DNA of 64,000 bases, taken from NCBI RefSeq assembly GCF_000372725.1, contig NW_005198017.1, positions 110,286-174,285 of the forward strand, written 5' to 3'. This stretch comes from Emiliania huxleyi CCMP1516 (Eukaryota > Haptophyta > Isochrysidales > Noelaerhabdaceae). A program made the translations under genes and the position numbers. The notes below the pieces were generated by a model that had not been told where the DNA came from, ran no database searches, and saw only the letters and a list, made by a program, of their open reading frames with translations. Position 1 is the stretch's first letter, and each line of letters starts with the position of its first letter. Of this stretch, positions 53,025-63,800 are shown piece by piece.

Positions 53025-54169
53025 ATGGAGCGCTTCGCTGCGGCGACGGCGCTCAACCAGAAGTACGACATTGATCACGCGCAGCTGATTGGTCGAGGCA
53101 AGCTCTCTGTGGTGCATCGCGCTCGCAGGTGATGCACAACCCAATCTAGCTCTGCTCTCCGTGCGCTGTCGTCGATGCCACTCGGATCTGAAACCCCAGG
53201 CGAGTGGATCAGCGGCTCGTGGTCCTGAAGAAGATCCAGGTGTTCGAGATGGGGTCCAAGGAGCGATCCGAATGCATGAACGAGATCGAGCTCCTTCGCA
53301 CCCTCCAGCACCCTCACATCATCTCCTACCTTGACTGCGTTCTCGAGGCGCCTGCACACTGGAGGTCGCTGCCAGCCAGTCCTCGACCCCAACAAACCAA
53401 AGGGCGTCGTCTTAGGACAACGAGCTCACTATTGCCATGGAGGCTGCGGAGCTCGGCGACCTGGCCGGCCTCATCAAGCAGACCGTCCAGGAGGGGGCGC
53501 AGTTGGGCGAGGCGGCCGCGTGGCAGGCCGTCATGCAGATCTCTGACGCGCTCAGCTTCATGCACGAGCGGCGCGTGATGCACCGTGACATTAAGCCGGC
53601 GAGCTTGGGCCTCAGCCGCTCCCACCCGCACCCAACGTAGTTTGAACCGGATTGATCTGGCGACAGGCGAATGTGTTCCTAACGGCACCCAACGTTATGA
53701 AGCTCGGCGACCTGGGACTCGGGCGCTACTTCTCCTCCAAGACGGAGCAGACGCACTCCAATGTCGGGACACCATTCTACATGTCACCAGAGTGAGCCCA
53801 GCTCTGCACACGGCGGGGCGGATGGGAGGTGGAGGTGGCGCGCGCACCTGGGTGATTCCTGCCCACTCCTTTGGACGCAGGTGCATGCAGGGCGGAGGTT
53901 ATGACTTCAAGAGCGACATCTGGTCGCTCGGCTGCCTCTTTTATGAGGTGGCGGCGCTCCGCTCGCCCTTCTTCCAGCAGGGCATCAACTTCTACATGCT
54001 CGGTCGAAGAATCATGTCGCGTCAATTTGAGCCGCTGCCCGCCGGCTATTCGTCCGAGATGGGCCAGCTCGTCGACGCAATGCTGCAGCTCGAGCCATCT
54101 CACCGGCCCTCGGCGGCAGACATCCTCTCTGTGGCGAGAGCTAGGGTCGCACAGCATGCTACGAGTTAA
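53025..54169 (+). CDS. NIMA-family kinase, NEK6/7-like
   Basis: NEK6/7 are short mitotic kinases of about 300 aa that consist almost only of the catalytic domain, as here (282 aa). In order: AQLIGRGKLSVVHRAR (P loop, with the Gly-rich turn ending Lys-Leu-Ser), VVLKKIQVFEMGSKERSECM, LLRTLQHPHIISYLDCVLE, DNELTIAMEAAELGDLAGLI, RVMHRDIKPANVFLT, VMKLGDLGLGRYFSS, THSNVGTPFYMSPE, FKSDIWSLGCLFYEVAALRS, EPLPAGYSSEMGQLVDAML. Exons: 53025-53128, 53200-53347, 53416-53598, 53667-53791, 53881-54169. Introns 2 and 3 start with GC, introns 1 and 4 with GT. The DLG variant of DFG and the activation-loop Ser (HSNVGTP) are as in NEK6/7. The start ATG has a good context (taccATGG). Confidence 0.93.
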
Positions 54170-55410
54170 CTGACAGAGGGAGAGGCCGGAGAGCCGCTGC
54201 TGCCTCTGGCCATCGCCCGCCGACGTCCGCCGCGCAGCCGGACGTCGGAGGCGTATGCCGGCAGTGGTGTGTGCGACGACGACTTCGGGGGGAACGCGGG
54301 GCGAGAGCGACGGACAGACGAGTCAGACTCAGATCGAGATCCAAACCGCACACAACAAGGCGCACAGAGCGACCTATTCCCCGTCCCGCAGAGAAAGATA
54401 TATATATCTCAAAAAATCATCACATCATCTCGGTATGCGGTGGACCCCGGCCGTGGTACGCGTAGAGGGTGTGGATGCTGGAGAGGACAGGAGCACTTGG
54501 AGTACGGAGTAGGAGTGCAGTCAGTCGACGCGACCCACTTAGATCCACTCCGCCACAGACGGTCCCGCGCCTCGCCGCTAAGACGGGGACACGGCCACGA
54601 CTATGGTTCGTGTACCCGCGGCGAGTGAATCCGACCAGCGCTCTGCGCTCGTCGGTGGCGGCTTCCCCCGACTGCGCCGCGCTCGGCGAACCTCGACAGC
54701 GCCTTCGGTGGCATGCAGCTCTTTGCGAGACAGAAGCCTGGAGAGCAGCTCCTCTGCTGCTCACACGCTCTGCACAGTTGGCACAGCCTACTGTGCGGCT
54801 GCCACAGCTGTTACAGCGATGGGCTCGCCCTCACTGGCCCTCGGTCACTCTTGTGCTGCGGCTTGTGTGAGCGACACTGCTCGGCGCCTGCCGGCACACT
54901 GTGAGACCATGGGTGTCAAGGTAAAACCACGCTACCAGCGCTTGGTCACATCGGCCCTGAGGTCAGATCCATCTACTCTGTTGATGACAAGACTTGTCTA
55001 CTGGCTGGAGCCGAGCAGGAGGGCCCAGCGCACAACCCCTGGCGGTCGTCAACTCACCCCCCTCCACACACCCCGTAATGTGTGTGGATCTCGCATCGAG
55101 CGCCCCCCCACCGCCCGGAGAATTTACAGAGTTCACTCTGCCAGAGGGAGATGCGCTGCAGTCATCAGAGCTTTCATTTCTTCATGATTTCAAAGGATAA
55201 TTGACCGGACGAGAGCACGTGGCGCGGGCGCGGGCCGCGGGGGCTCGAGGGCGGCGCAGCAATTGCTGCGAGGCGGGGCGCGCATCATCACATATCCGAA
55301 GGCGGCTACACGGTGATCGGTGAAGGCCTTCGTGCTTGGAACACTGTGCGCGCCGTCATGAGATTTTCTTGAGATACGGACAGCGGTCCCCTCTCCGATC
55401 AACGCGAGCG
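54170..55410. other. Intergenic, 1.2 kb, no confident gene
   Basis: Open frames on the plus strand show no recognisable motif. Near 54490 gagcacttggagt and gagtgcagtcagt resemble the leader motif of 15.8 and 58.2 kb but are diverged. Confidence 0.4.
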
Positions 55411-58166
55411 TCAATCGGCGGGCTCGGGCTGGGGCAGTCGCGCGGCCAGTGCGCCAGCGCTCACGAGCCACTCGACTGCACGCCCCGGCGCCAACAGCGA
55501 GCCTTGCAGCTCCGCCGCGACCGTGTCGACCGCCCGCGCCGCGCAAGCCGCCGCACGGTGTGGGCTCACCGCCGGCGTCCTCCCTAACGGGGCGCCCGCC
55601 GGGTCGATGCTGTCGGAGAGTGCTGCGGCCGCCTCGGCGTGGCCCTCGCACGCCGTCACCAGAGCGGCGGCCGCCTTGGACGCGAGCCGCCACTCGGGCG
55701 GAAGTGGCCGCACGATCGCGGCGAGCCTGCGCCAGCTGCGAGCGACGACGGCGCGGCCCTCGAAGAGCGAGGCAGCCGGCTCCGAGTCGGGCGCCACGCC
55801 GGCGCAGACCGCCTCGCTCAAGTGCGGCATCAGCGCGCAGAGCTCGCGGAAGCCGGCGGTCGCCGCTGCCGAGCGGTGGCGTCGGCTCACGTAGGCGCCT
55901 GCGTACCTGCGCAGGGCGGCCGCCTGCACTCCGAGCACGCCCGCCTCGATGCGCAGGGCAGCCACCGCGGCCGCGGCACTCGCCCGCCGCATCGCGTCCT
56001 CCGCCTCGTCGCGAGAGGCGGAGAGCGCGTCTCGCTCGACGCGCCAATCGCGCCGCGCCGCCTCGAGCCCGGAGCGCGCCTCCTCCGCCTGCGCCGCTGC
56101 CCTCGCCGCCGCCTCCTCCGCAGCGTCGCGCTGGCCGCTCGCGCGAGACACGGCCGCCGCCGCCGCCTCCGCCTCTGCCGCGGCGCGGGCCACCTCTTCC
56201 TCGAGCACACGGCACGCCTCGCGAGCAGACTCCGCCTCAGAGCCGGCGGCGGAAGCGGCGCCCTCGGCGCTCGCAGCACGCGCACTCAGCGCAGCCGCCT
56301 CGGCCGCCGCCGCGGCCGCAGCAGCGGCTGCCTCGGCCGCCGCCGCCTCGGCCGCCGTGGCTGTCGCGGCCGCCGCCTCCTCCGCCGCGCCCGCCCGCAC
56401 CGCCTCTTCGCCGCGCGCCCGCTCCGCCGCGGCGAGAGACGACTCGAGAGCAGCGACCCGCTCCGAGCCCGCCTCCGCCTCCCTCCGCGCCGCGTCGAGC
56501 TCCGCCGCCCGCCTCTCCCCCTCCTCTCGCCTGCTCGCTGCCTCCGACTCGAGCTGCGCCGCCGCCGCCGCCGCCGCCTCCGCCGCCTCCGCCGCCGCCT
56601 CCGCTGCCGCTTGCGCCGCCGCCGCCTCCGCCGCCTCCGCCGCCGCCCTGGCCGCGGCGAGCTCAGAGCTAGAGCGCGCGGAAGCATCAGCGGCGGCCGC
56701 CTCCGCAGCCTCGAGCCGAGCAGCCTCCGCCGCCGCCCTCTCCTGCAAAGCACGTCGGAGTCCAGGGTCAGGGACGTGGTCAGGGACGTGTCCAGGGACG
56801 TGTCAGGGACGTGTCGCGTCTCGGCCACGCTCGGCCACTCTCGGCTCGTCTCGCCTCCGCCGAGCCAGCCCGCTCCTCGGCCGCCGCCAGCGCCGCAGCC
56901 GCCTCCACCAGCCTCTCCTCGAGCCGCGCCTACAGAGACGGCCCCACCGTGCCGCACTCCTCGCCCCACTCCCTCGCCCGCCGCACCGACGGCAACCTCG
57001 GACGCAGTCAGCCGCTCGAGCCGCGCCTGCGCCTCTGCACTTGCCGAGCGGAGGGCAGCGGCGGCGGCTCGCTCCGCCTCGAGCTGAGACTTGAGCCGCG
57101 CGACCTGGCAAGCGAGGTCAAGACGCATGAGGAGTGCTTAAGGAGGTCACTGCCGCTGCTCGAGCCGCGCCACCTTGCGCTCGCCGCGCCCCTCCGACTC
57201 CCGACCGACCGCCGCAGGGGCGCCCAGCCGCCCGTCCGCCCTCGGCGCCGGCTCCCCGACCGCCTCCTCTGCGGCCTCTTCCTCCGCCTCGCCCCCGCAG
57301 CACCATGCAAACCAGCTCCAGCCCCTCCTCCGCTCAGGCCCCGCGCCAGCAGCTTCACCCGGCGGCGCCTCCGCCGCCGCCCGTTCCGCCTGCGCCTCCC
57401 CCTCGCCGAGCTGCGCCGGAAGCTCGGCCGCCATCTTCTCCGCCGCCGCCTTTTCGGCGGACGGCGGATCGCCGACCTCTGTCGCGCCGCCAGCAGTCGA
57501 CGCAGGCTCTTCGGCTTCTTCTTCGGCTGAGGAGCCGCCGCCATCGCCCGTTGGGGACGGCTCGACGGCCAGCATCGCACCACCACCCGTGAGCGCAGCC
57601 TCGCCGGCAGCGAGATCCTCGACGCTCGCAGCCGTGGTGGCGTCTGCGGCGGCAGAGGGTCCCGCGGTCTCGGCGGCGGCGATGCCAGTCTCACCCCCTT
57701 CCTCTCCGACGTCTCCGCGCCCCGCCGCGTCGCCGGCGCTGTCGCCAAAAACAGCATCGGCATCCGTCCCGGCGGGCGCCGCAGCGGCCGGCTCGTCGGC
57801 CTGCCCGCCGCCGGCCGTCTCGAAGCCACCAGCCTCAAAGCCCGGAGGCGGGTCCCACGTGGACTCATCCGTCTCCGCATTGTAGTAGTAAATCTGCCCG
57901 TCGTCTGTGGTGTGGGCGCTCCAGCCTCCAAGGAAGTCCGCAGCCCCACCGGACGGGACGGATGCGCCTGGCGGGAGCTCCCAGGACGACTCACCCGTGA
58001 CGGCGTTGAAATAGTAGGTCTGGCCGTCCTCGGCTGAGTGCGCGGTCCACTCGCCGCTCCCTCCGCGCAGCGCCCACACGGCACGCGCGCCGCGACGGAA
58101 GGGTGCGCCGACGTGAGACCGGCACGCGCAAAGAGCAAAACACCCCAGCAGCAGTAGCAAGCGCAT
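55411..58166 (-). CDS. Tandem WW-domain, Ala-rich coiled-coil protein with signal peptide
   Basis: The ATG at 58166 starts a signal peptide (MRLLLLLGCFALCACRSHVG). Two WW domains follow: EWTAHSAEDGQTYYFNAVTG...SSWELPPG and GWSAHTTDDGQIYYYNAETD...STWDPPPG, each with two Trp and a YY pair. These modules bind Pro-rich peptides. An acidic Ala/Gly linker leads to a very long Ala/Glu/Arg coiled coil (QLESEAASRREEGERRAAEL) and a helical C-terminal domain (RRYAGAYVSRRHRSAAATAG). Exons: 58166-57174, 57104-56997, 56929-56855, 56742-55411 (835 aa). Splicing at 57105-57173 removes an in-frame stop and gives a continuous VARL-type coil, so this is one gene, not two. The last intron (56743-56854), probably GC-AG, carries gacgtgtcaggg repeats. 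Confidence 0.75.
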
Positions 58167-58281
58167 AGCGCCACCCAGGCAACAACACTGCTCAAGCAAA
58201 AAAGAATTACTTCGGGGCTCAGCTCTCCGGCCCTGGATGTGAGGTTGATAACTGCACTCCAAGTGCTCCAAGTGCAAGTCT
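58167..58281 (-). promoter_or_regulatory. Shared leader motif and AATTCTTTT element upstream of WW gene
   Basis: On the minus strand GCACTTGGAGCACTTGGAG, TGCAGTT and CTCACATCCA are followed by AATTCTTTT (58200-58208), 33 nt before the ATG. The same arrangement precedes the SWEET gene. Confidence 0.55.
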
Positions 58282-58364
58282 TTCCGAAATCTTCTGCCTC
58301 CCGCTGCGCCACCCGCGTCCAAGTGCACTACCCGTACAAGTTCTGCCGCCGCCGCCCGCGTCGG

Positions 58365-60718
58365 TCACGCCCGCTCCTCGGGCAGGTCCGGCCGGAGGAC
58401 GAGGTAGGCGGCGGGTCCGAGGACGGGGACGAGGCTGAAGGCGAGGAGCCGGGCGAGGTTGTTGGTGCCCTCCGCCGCCTCGTCCCACCAGCCGCGGCGC
58501 GCCATGTCCTCGCGGATGGGCTCGAATGCGAAGGCGGAGAGGACGAGCAGGTCGATCGACGAGACGTGCACAAGTTTGGAGGAGCCGAAGAGCTCAGCGT
58601 AGTCGGAGAGGGCGGCGGCGGGGTCGGCCATGGAGAGGAGGCCGTACAGCAGGACGGCGCCCGCCGCGAGGAGGCCGCCGCCGTAGAGGCGCGACTCAGT
58701 CACGTACCGCGCGAAGAAGCCGAGCTCCGACCTGCCGACGGGGTCCGGGCGAGGCTGCCGCAGCGCGAGGTATGGGCCGGCGGCGCCAAAGCCGAGGAAG
58801 AAGGCGGCGGAGACGAAGGGGGCGGCGGGGAGGGGGCGCTGCCCCTTGGCACCCGGGAGGAGGAGGGCGGCGTTGATGCCTGCGCGACGTGTCAGGGACG
58901 TGTCAGGGACGTGTCAGGGACGTGTCAGGGACGTGTCAGGGACGTGTCAGGGACGTGTCAGGGACGTGTCAGGGACGTCCGGACGTGTCGCGGGGTCACG
59001 GTCCCGGTGTGGCGGAGGAGGGGAGGGAGGTGGCGGAGGAGGGGAGGGAGGGGGCGTGTGTGTGCCAGGCAGGACGCCGAGCGCGTTGAACACGGCGAAG
59101 AAGATCGGGTTGAGGCTGGTCGGGTCGTCGATCGCCTGTAGCATGGAGGCAGACCGTGCGCGAGGCAGCGAACGAAAAGGCGGCGGCACTGGTCAAAGCT
59201 GCGAAGGGAGTGAGGGCGGCTGGCGGACGGGTGTCCGGGCCCGAGTCTCACCTTGGCGATGAGCTGGTTGTCGAACGAGTCGGCCGAGACGCTAAACTCT
59301 CCCGGCGAGGCGAGGGCGACGTAGGCGCTGAAGCTGAACCAGGCGAGGGCGATCGCGGCGCGGGCAGGGCGGGCCGCGAGCGTGTCGAGGGCCGTCGGCG
59401 GCGGCGGCGCAACCGACGGGAGGGGTGCGCGAGGCTGGAAGGTGCGGAGCTGAGGGCTGAGCCTGGCTGCGACGGCGGCGAGGGGCGGCGGCTTGATGGA
59501 CGGCGCGGGGATGTCTCTCGCGAAGCAGATCTTCCCGCTCTTGTCGACCTGGTTGAACGAGATGCCGGAGGGGCCCGGCTCTCCGTTGACCTCGCACCGC
59601 CACGTGATGCAGACGCCGGTGTCCCCGTCGGAGATCCGCTCGGGGAGGAAGGTGAACTGGGGGAAGGCGTCGAGCAGGGAGATGTAGGCGGAGACGGCCT
59701 GCAGCCCGACGAAGGGCTCGCGGTAGTTGAAGTCCTCGTAAACGACCTCGTCCGAGAAGAAGGAGAGGGCCTGGAGCAAGGAAGGAGCGGCGGTGGGGGA
59801 GGGGCTGCGCGCCAGGCCCGCTCCGCCAAGGAGGAGCTTGCTCCGCCAAGGAGGGGAGAGATGTGGAGTGTGTGCGCCTCGCTCGGCGTCGCTCCGCCCG
59901 GGTAGGCGACCTGCGCACATCGATGTGCACCGCGAGTCAGCTGCTTGATCCTCGTGCATCGGGCAGGCGACCAGTACCAGCACCAGTACCAGCGCTCGGT
60001 GGCGTGCGCACTCGAGGGAGAGAGCTGGCGCGGGGTGGTGCGAGGAGGCAGCAGTGGCGGTGGCGCGGGGAGCCGCTCGTCTCACCTCCCACAGGTAGCG
60101 AGCGATGCCGCTCGCGGTGGTCGGCGTCTGCCGCTCGTAGCTGCGGGGCGGCTTGGCCTCGTCCTGCCGGTTCGCGTTTGCGGCCGTGAGGAAGGCTTCG
60201 AGGATGGTGTCCAGCTTGAAGAGCGGCTCCGACCCCTCCTGCACGTAGGCTAGTTCGCCCTCTCCGTTCAGCTCGAAGTAGGTGACACCGCGCAGGCCCG
60301 AGCCAGACACGCCGTCCGCCTCGCGGTGCCAGGTGAAGCCGCCGGACGAGGCCCCGTCAGAGAGCCGCTCCACCTTGAGCAGGCTGCCGAGAGGCCACTT
60401 TGCTCGCAGGTGCCGCTCGACCGCCTCCCTGCCGCGAATCGGCTCGGTCAGGTCCATATCCACCCACTCGACATCTTCGCTGCAGGCTGCCGCCACCGCG
60501 GCGGGAGAAAAGCTCGTCTCCGGCTCGACAAAGAGGCGGCGTAGCAGTGTGCTGCACGTCAGAGTGCGGCTCGGCAGCAGAGTCGTGAACGGGCTCGGCT
60601 CTACGAGGGTCTGGACGGCGGCCGGCGGCGAGGCGCGAGGCGCCACGGGCAGCCGCGGCCGAGGACCCGCAGCGGAGTGGAGCGCGAAGGCGCTGGAGGC
60701 GGCCGAGAGGATAAGCAT
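58365..60718 (-). CDS. Plastid NTF2/SnoaL-like membrane protein
   Basis: A chimeric plastid protein. The leader MLILSAASSAFALHSAAG ends in an SAFAL cleavage-type motif of complex plastids. Two cone-shaped NTF2/SnoaL-like domains follow: the first with FSPAAVAAACSEDVEWVDM and FTWHREADGVSGSGLRGVTY, the second with LSFFSDEVVYEDFNYREPFV and TGVCITWRCEVNGEPG. The C-terminal part is a membrane region: NPIFFAVFNALGVLPG, FVSAAFFLGFGAAGPYLALR, YGGGLLAAGAVLLYGLLSMA, LARLLAFSLVPVLGPAAYLV. Exons: 60718-60086, 59770-59252, 59135-59066, 58879-58365 (578 aa). The last intron (58880-59065) is GC-AG and holds the best 11-bp repeat array of the window. The function is not known to me; possibly pigment- or lipid-related. 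Confidence 0.82.
58885..58980 (-). repeat. 11-bp minisatellite (gacgtgtcagg), about 9 units, in an intron
   Basis: Perfect or near-perfect copies of gacgtgtcagg fill half of intron 58880-59065. Scattered units of the same motif occur in introns near 10165, 22130, 56770-56812 and 62143-62160. Confidence 0.95.
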
Positions 60719-60889
60719 ATGTGTGTATATTCGCGTTTGGCCGCACAGCCCGCGAGCGGCAGCCGCCTTCCTGGTAACTTCCGGTCTATTTCTTTTTTAG
60801 TTTTGCTCGCGAACGTTTTCGCGCTTTTTTCTTTTGTTAACGACCTTCCTGGGCGCATTCCGCGGCGCATTCCGCCCGCCCCGTTTAGA
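60719..60889. promoter_or_regulatory. Divergent promoter, NTF2-like / CHAT genes
   Basis: 171 bp lie between divergent starts, with tatttcttttttagttttg (60787 on) and ttttttcttttgtt (60824 on). Confidence 0.55.
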
Positions 60890-63800
60890 ATGGCTTCCCC
60901 TGGCTGCTCCGTGTCGACGGAGCAGGAGAGCTTCGGCCTCTCCTCGCGCGACAACCGCGTCACCGGCTTCTCGCGCTACCAGGAGCACCGCGCGACTCGG
61001 CGGGCGCACACCATCGAGCTCGAGCCAACAATGAGCCAGTTCTCGGTCATTGAGCGCGAGCTTTCCAACCCGAGGCGGCGGCACGACCACACGCCCAGGC
61101 GCCGCTCCCTGCTCCACTCGATCACGCGCCGGCTGCACGACCCGGTCGACGTCGAGACGAGCGCCGCGCGCGGCGCGCTCGCCCGCGACGTCAACCGGCG
61201 CGTGCGCACCGCACTGCTCGGGCAGCGGTACTGGTCGAACCGGTTCGTGGGGCGGGCGGAGGAGGAGTACCAGCTCTTCATCTCGCAGTACCGGCGGTGC
61301 AGCGTCTCCCGCCGCCTCGCCGTCGCAGCCGTCCTCCTCGGCCTGTCGACGGTGTACGACGCTGTCGTCAACCAGCGGCCCGCCTCGTTCGTGGCGCTGC
61401 GGACGGCCGCGCCGGTGGCGCTGCTGGTGGTGGGCAGCCTGCTGTGCCGGCTCCGCGCGACGCGCCGCTGGTGGCGCCTCGCCGCCGTCGTCGCCGCCTG
61501 CTGCGCGTACGGCTCGGTCCTGTCTGCAGACGCGGTCGAGCCGGACGGCGCGTGGGAGGCGTGCGACAAGGACGCAAACTCGGTGTGGCAGCTGCTGTGG
61601 CTGATCGCGGCGATGGCGTGCAGCGCCCTCTTCTTCGCCCTCGACCTGCCGCACGTGTGCGCCTGCCTCGCCCTCCAGCTCGCCACGTACCTCGCGGGAA
61701 GCCTCGCGCTGCAGGCCCGCTGGTGGAGGAGGGCGGGGCGGGGCGAGTGGCGCTTGCCCTCGCTCGTGCTCGGACCTCCGGCGGGGCTGCAGCTGGGCCG
61801 GGACGAGGACGCCTCGTCGCGCATGGTCGTCGACTGCATTCTCTCCGCAGGCGCCGCGCCGCCGCCGCTGCTGCTGCACCCGCTGCAGCCGCTGCGGCCG
61901 CTGCAGCTGCTGCGCGCCGTCCGCGACGCGCCCGTGACACGCGCCCGTGACACGCGCCGTAGGGTTGGCGCTCCTCCTGCTGCTCTGCGCCGCGCGGATG
62001 CGCGACCAGCACGAGCGGCAGTGCTTCATCAACAGCTACGTCCTCCACGCCCGCGTCTCGAAGCAGCACACGCGCATCGGCATGCTGCAGCGCAAGCACT
62101 CGCCGAGCAGCTCGTCCTCGGCTGCAGCCCGGCCTCCGCCCGGACGTGTCTCGGACGTGTCCCGTAGGCATGCGGAGCTGCTCGCCCTCTTCTCCAACCC
62201 GCGCGTGCCCGACTCCTCCCCCCTCGTCCTCCGCCCTCTCCACCTCGGCCAGGACCCCCAACCGCCGCCGCTCCGAGAGCTGCCCACCATCCTCTCGTCA
62301 CCGAGCCCACCCCCTTCCCCCAGGAGCTCAAGTTCCTGATGCGCGCGCTGCCGCACGAGCACGCCGCCGCCCCGCCACCCCCGCACCCGCCCGAGACAGC
62401 GCCCCAAGACACGCCCCTGCCACGCCCCTGCCACGCCCCTGCCACGCCCCTGCCACGCCCCTGCCNNNNNNNNNNNNNNNNNNNNNNNNNNNNNNNNNNN
62501 NNNNNNNNNNNNNNNNNNNNNNNNNNNNNNNNNNNNNNNNNNNNNNNNNNNNNNNNNNNNNNNNNCTGCCTGCCTCCCTCCCTCCCTGCCTCCCTCCTTC
62601 ACTCGCTCCCTCCCTCCCTCCCTCCCTCCCTCCCTCACTCCCTCACTCACTCCTCCTCACTGGCAGGCACCTCGCCGTCGAGCCCGCCGCCTCGATCGGA
62701 GACCTCGCGCCAGCGGTGCTAGCTCACAACCCCCGCATCATCCTCTTCAGCGGTGAGAGACTACGCGAGAGTACGCGAGATCACCCGAGACTACCCGAGA
62801 TCGCCCTCGCACCATCCTCGTCAGCGGTGCAGAGGCAGCCGAGAAACGGCAGAGAGGCCCGCTCCTCTACCCTACCCTACAACAGACCCGAACCCTACCC
62901 TCTCTTCTCACCGACACGGCGCCTCTCCTGACAGCCGGCTATCTCTCGGCTATCTCTCGGCTATCTCTCGGCTATCTCTCGGCTATCTCTCGGCTATCTC
63001 TCGCAGGTCACTCCTTCATGGGCTCGCTCGCCTTCGAGCTCGACGACGGCCGGATCGACTTGCCGCCCGCCGCCGCCTTCATCTCGCAGCTCAGCCGCGA
63101 GGCGGCGCCGCGGCTGCAGTGCGTCTTCCTCAACGGCTGCCACACGGCGGCGCTCGGCCACAAGCTAGTCGAGGAGATGCCGTGGCTGTGCGCCACCTGC
63201 GGGTGCTTGAGATGACCCGAGATGACCCCAGATGACCCCAGATGACCCGAGATTAGGTGCGTCATTTGCTGGTGCTCCATCACCGAGGACGCCGCCGCGC
63301 GCGCCTTCGCCACCGGCTTCTACGACGCGGTGGGCGACTTCATCTTCAACGAGGAGCAGATCCGGATCGAGCTCGCCTACTGGCTCGGCCTCAAGCGCAT
63401 GTACGACCAGGGCTTCCGGCTCGGCGACCCCGCCACGTACCTGCACCCGCCCGGCCACCCGCACCACTCCGCGCCGGTCTTCCGCGGCTGCGACGGCTGC
63501 TGCCCGCCCGTGCACGGCAACGTCGTGCTGCTCGCCTCGTTCGAGAAGCGGGTCTGCGTCCTCCGCCCCTCGCTGCCCTCGCAGGCCGACGAGCCGCGCC
63601 GCTCCACCCCGCCTGTCCGCTCCACCCCGCCGCGCCTGCACGCGCGGCTCGCGGCGCACGCGCGCCGCCTGTCGCTCGGAGCGGGCCCTGCCGGGCACAG
63701 GGAGGGCGGACAGAGGGACAGCGCGCCGCCCAGCCCGAGCGCTCCGCTGGACGGAGCTAGCGATCGCTCCCGCAGCGCGTCGCTCTCCAGCGCGCTGCCG

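Noticed and set aside
54603-55187. 194-codon plus-strand frame
   Set aside because: No motif, no neighbouring exon and composition typical of chance frames in GC-rich DNA.
57130-57170. WW gene and coiled-coil gene as two separate genes (stop and new ATG 18 nt apart)
   Set aside because: A 69-nt GT-AG intron removes the stop in phase and yields an unbroken coiled-coil heptad pattern.
58885-58980. CRISPR array
   Set aside because: Units are head-to-tail with no spacers and lie in a spliced eukaryotic intron.
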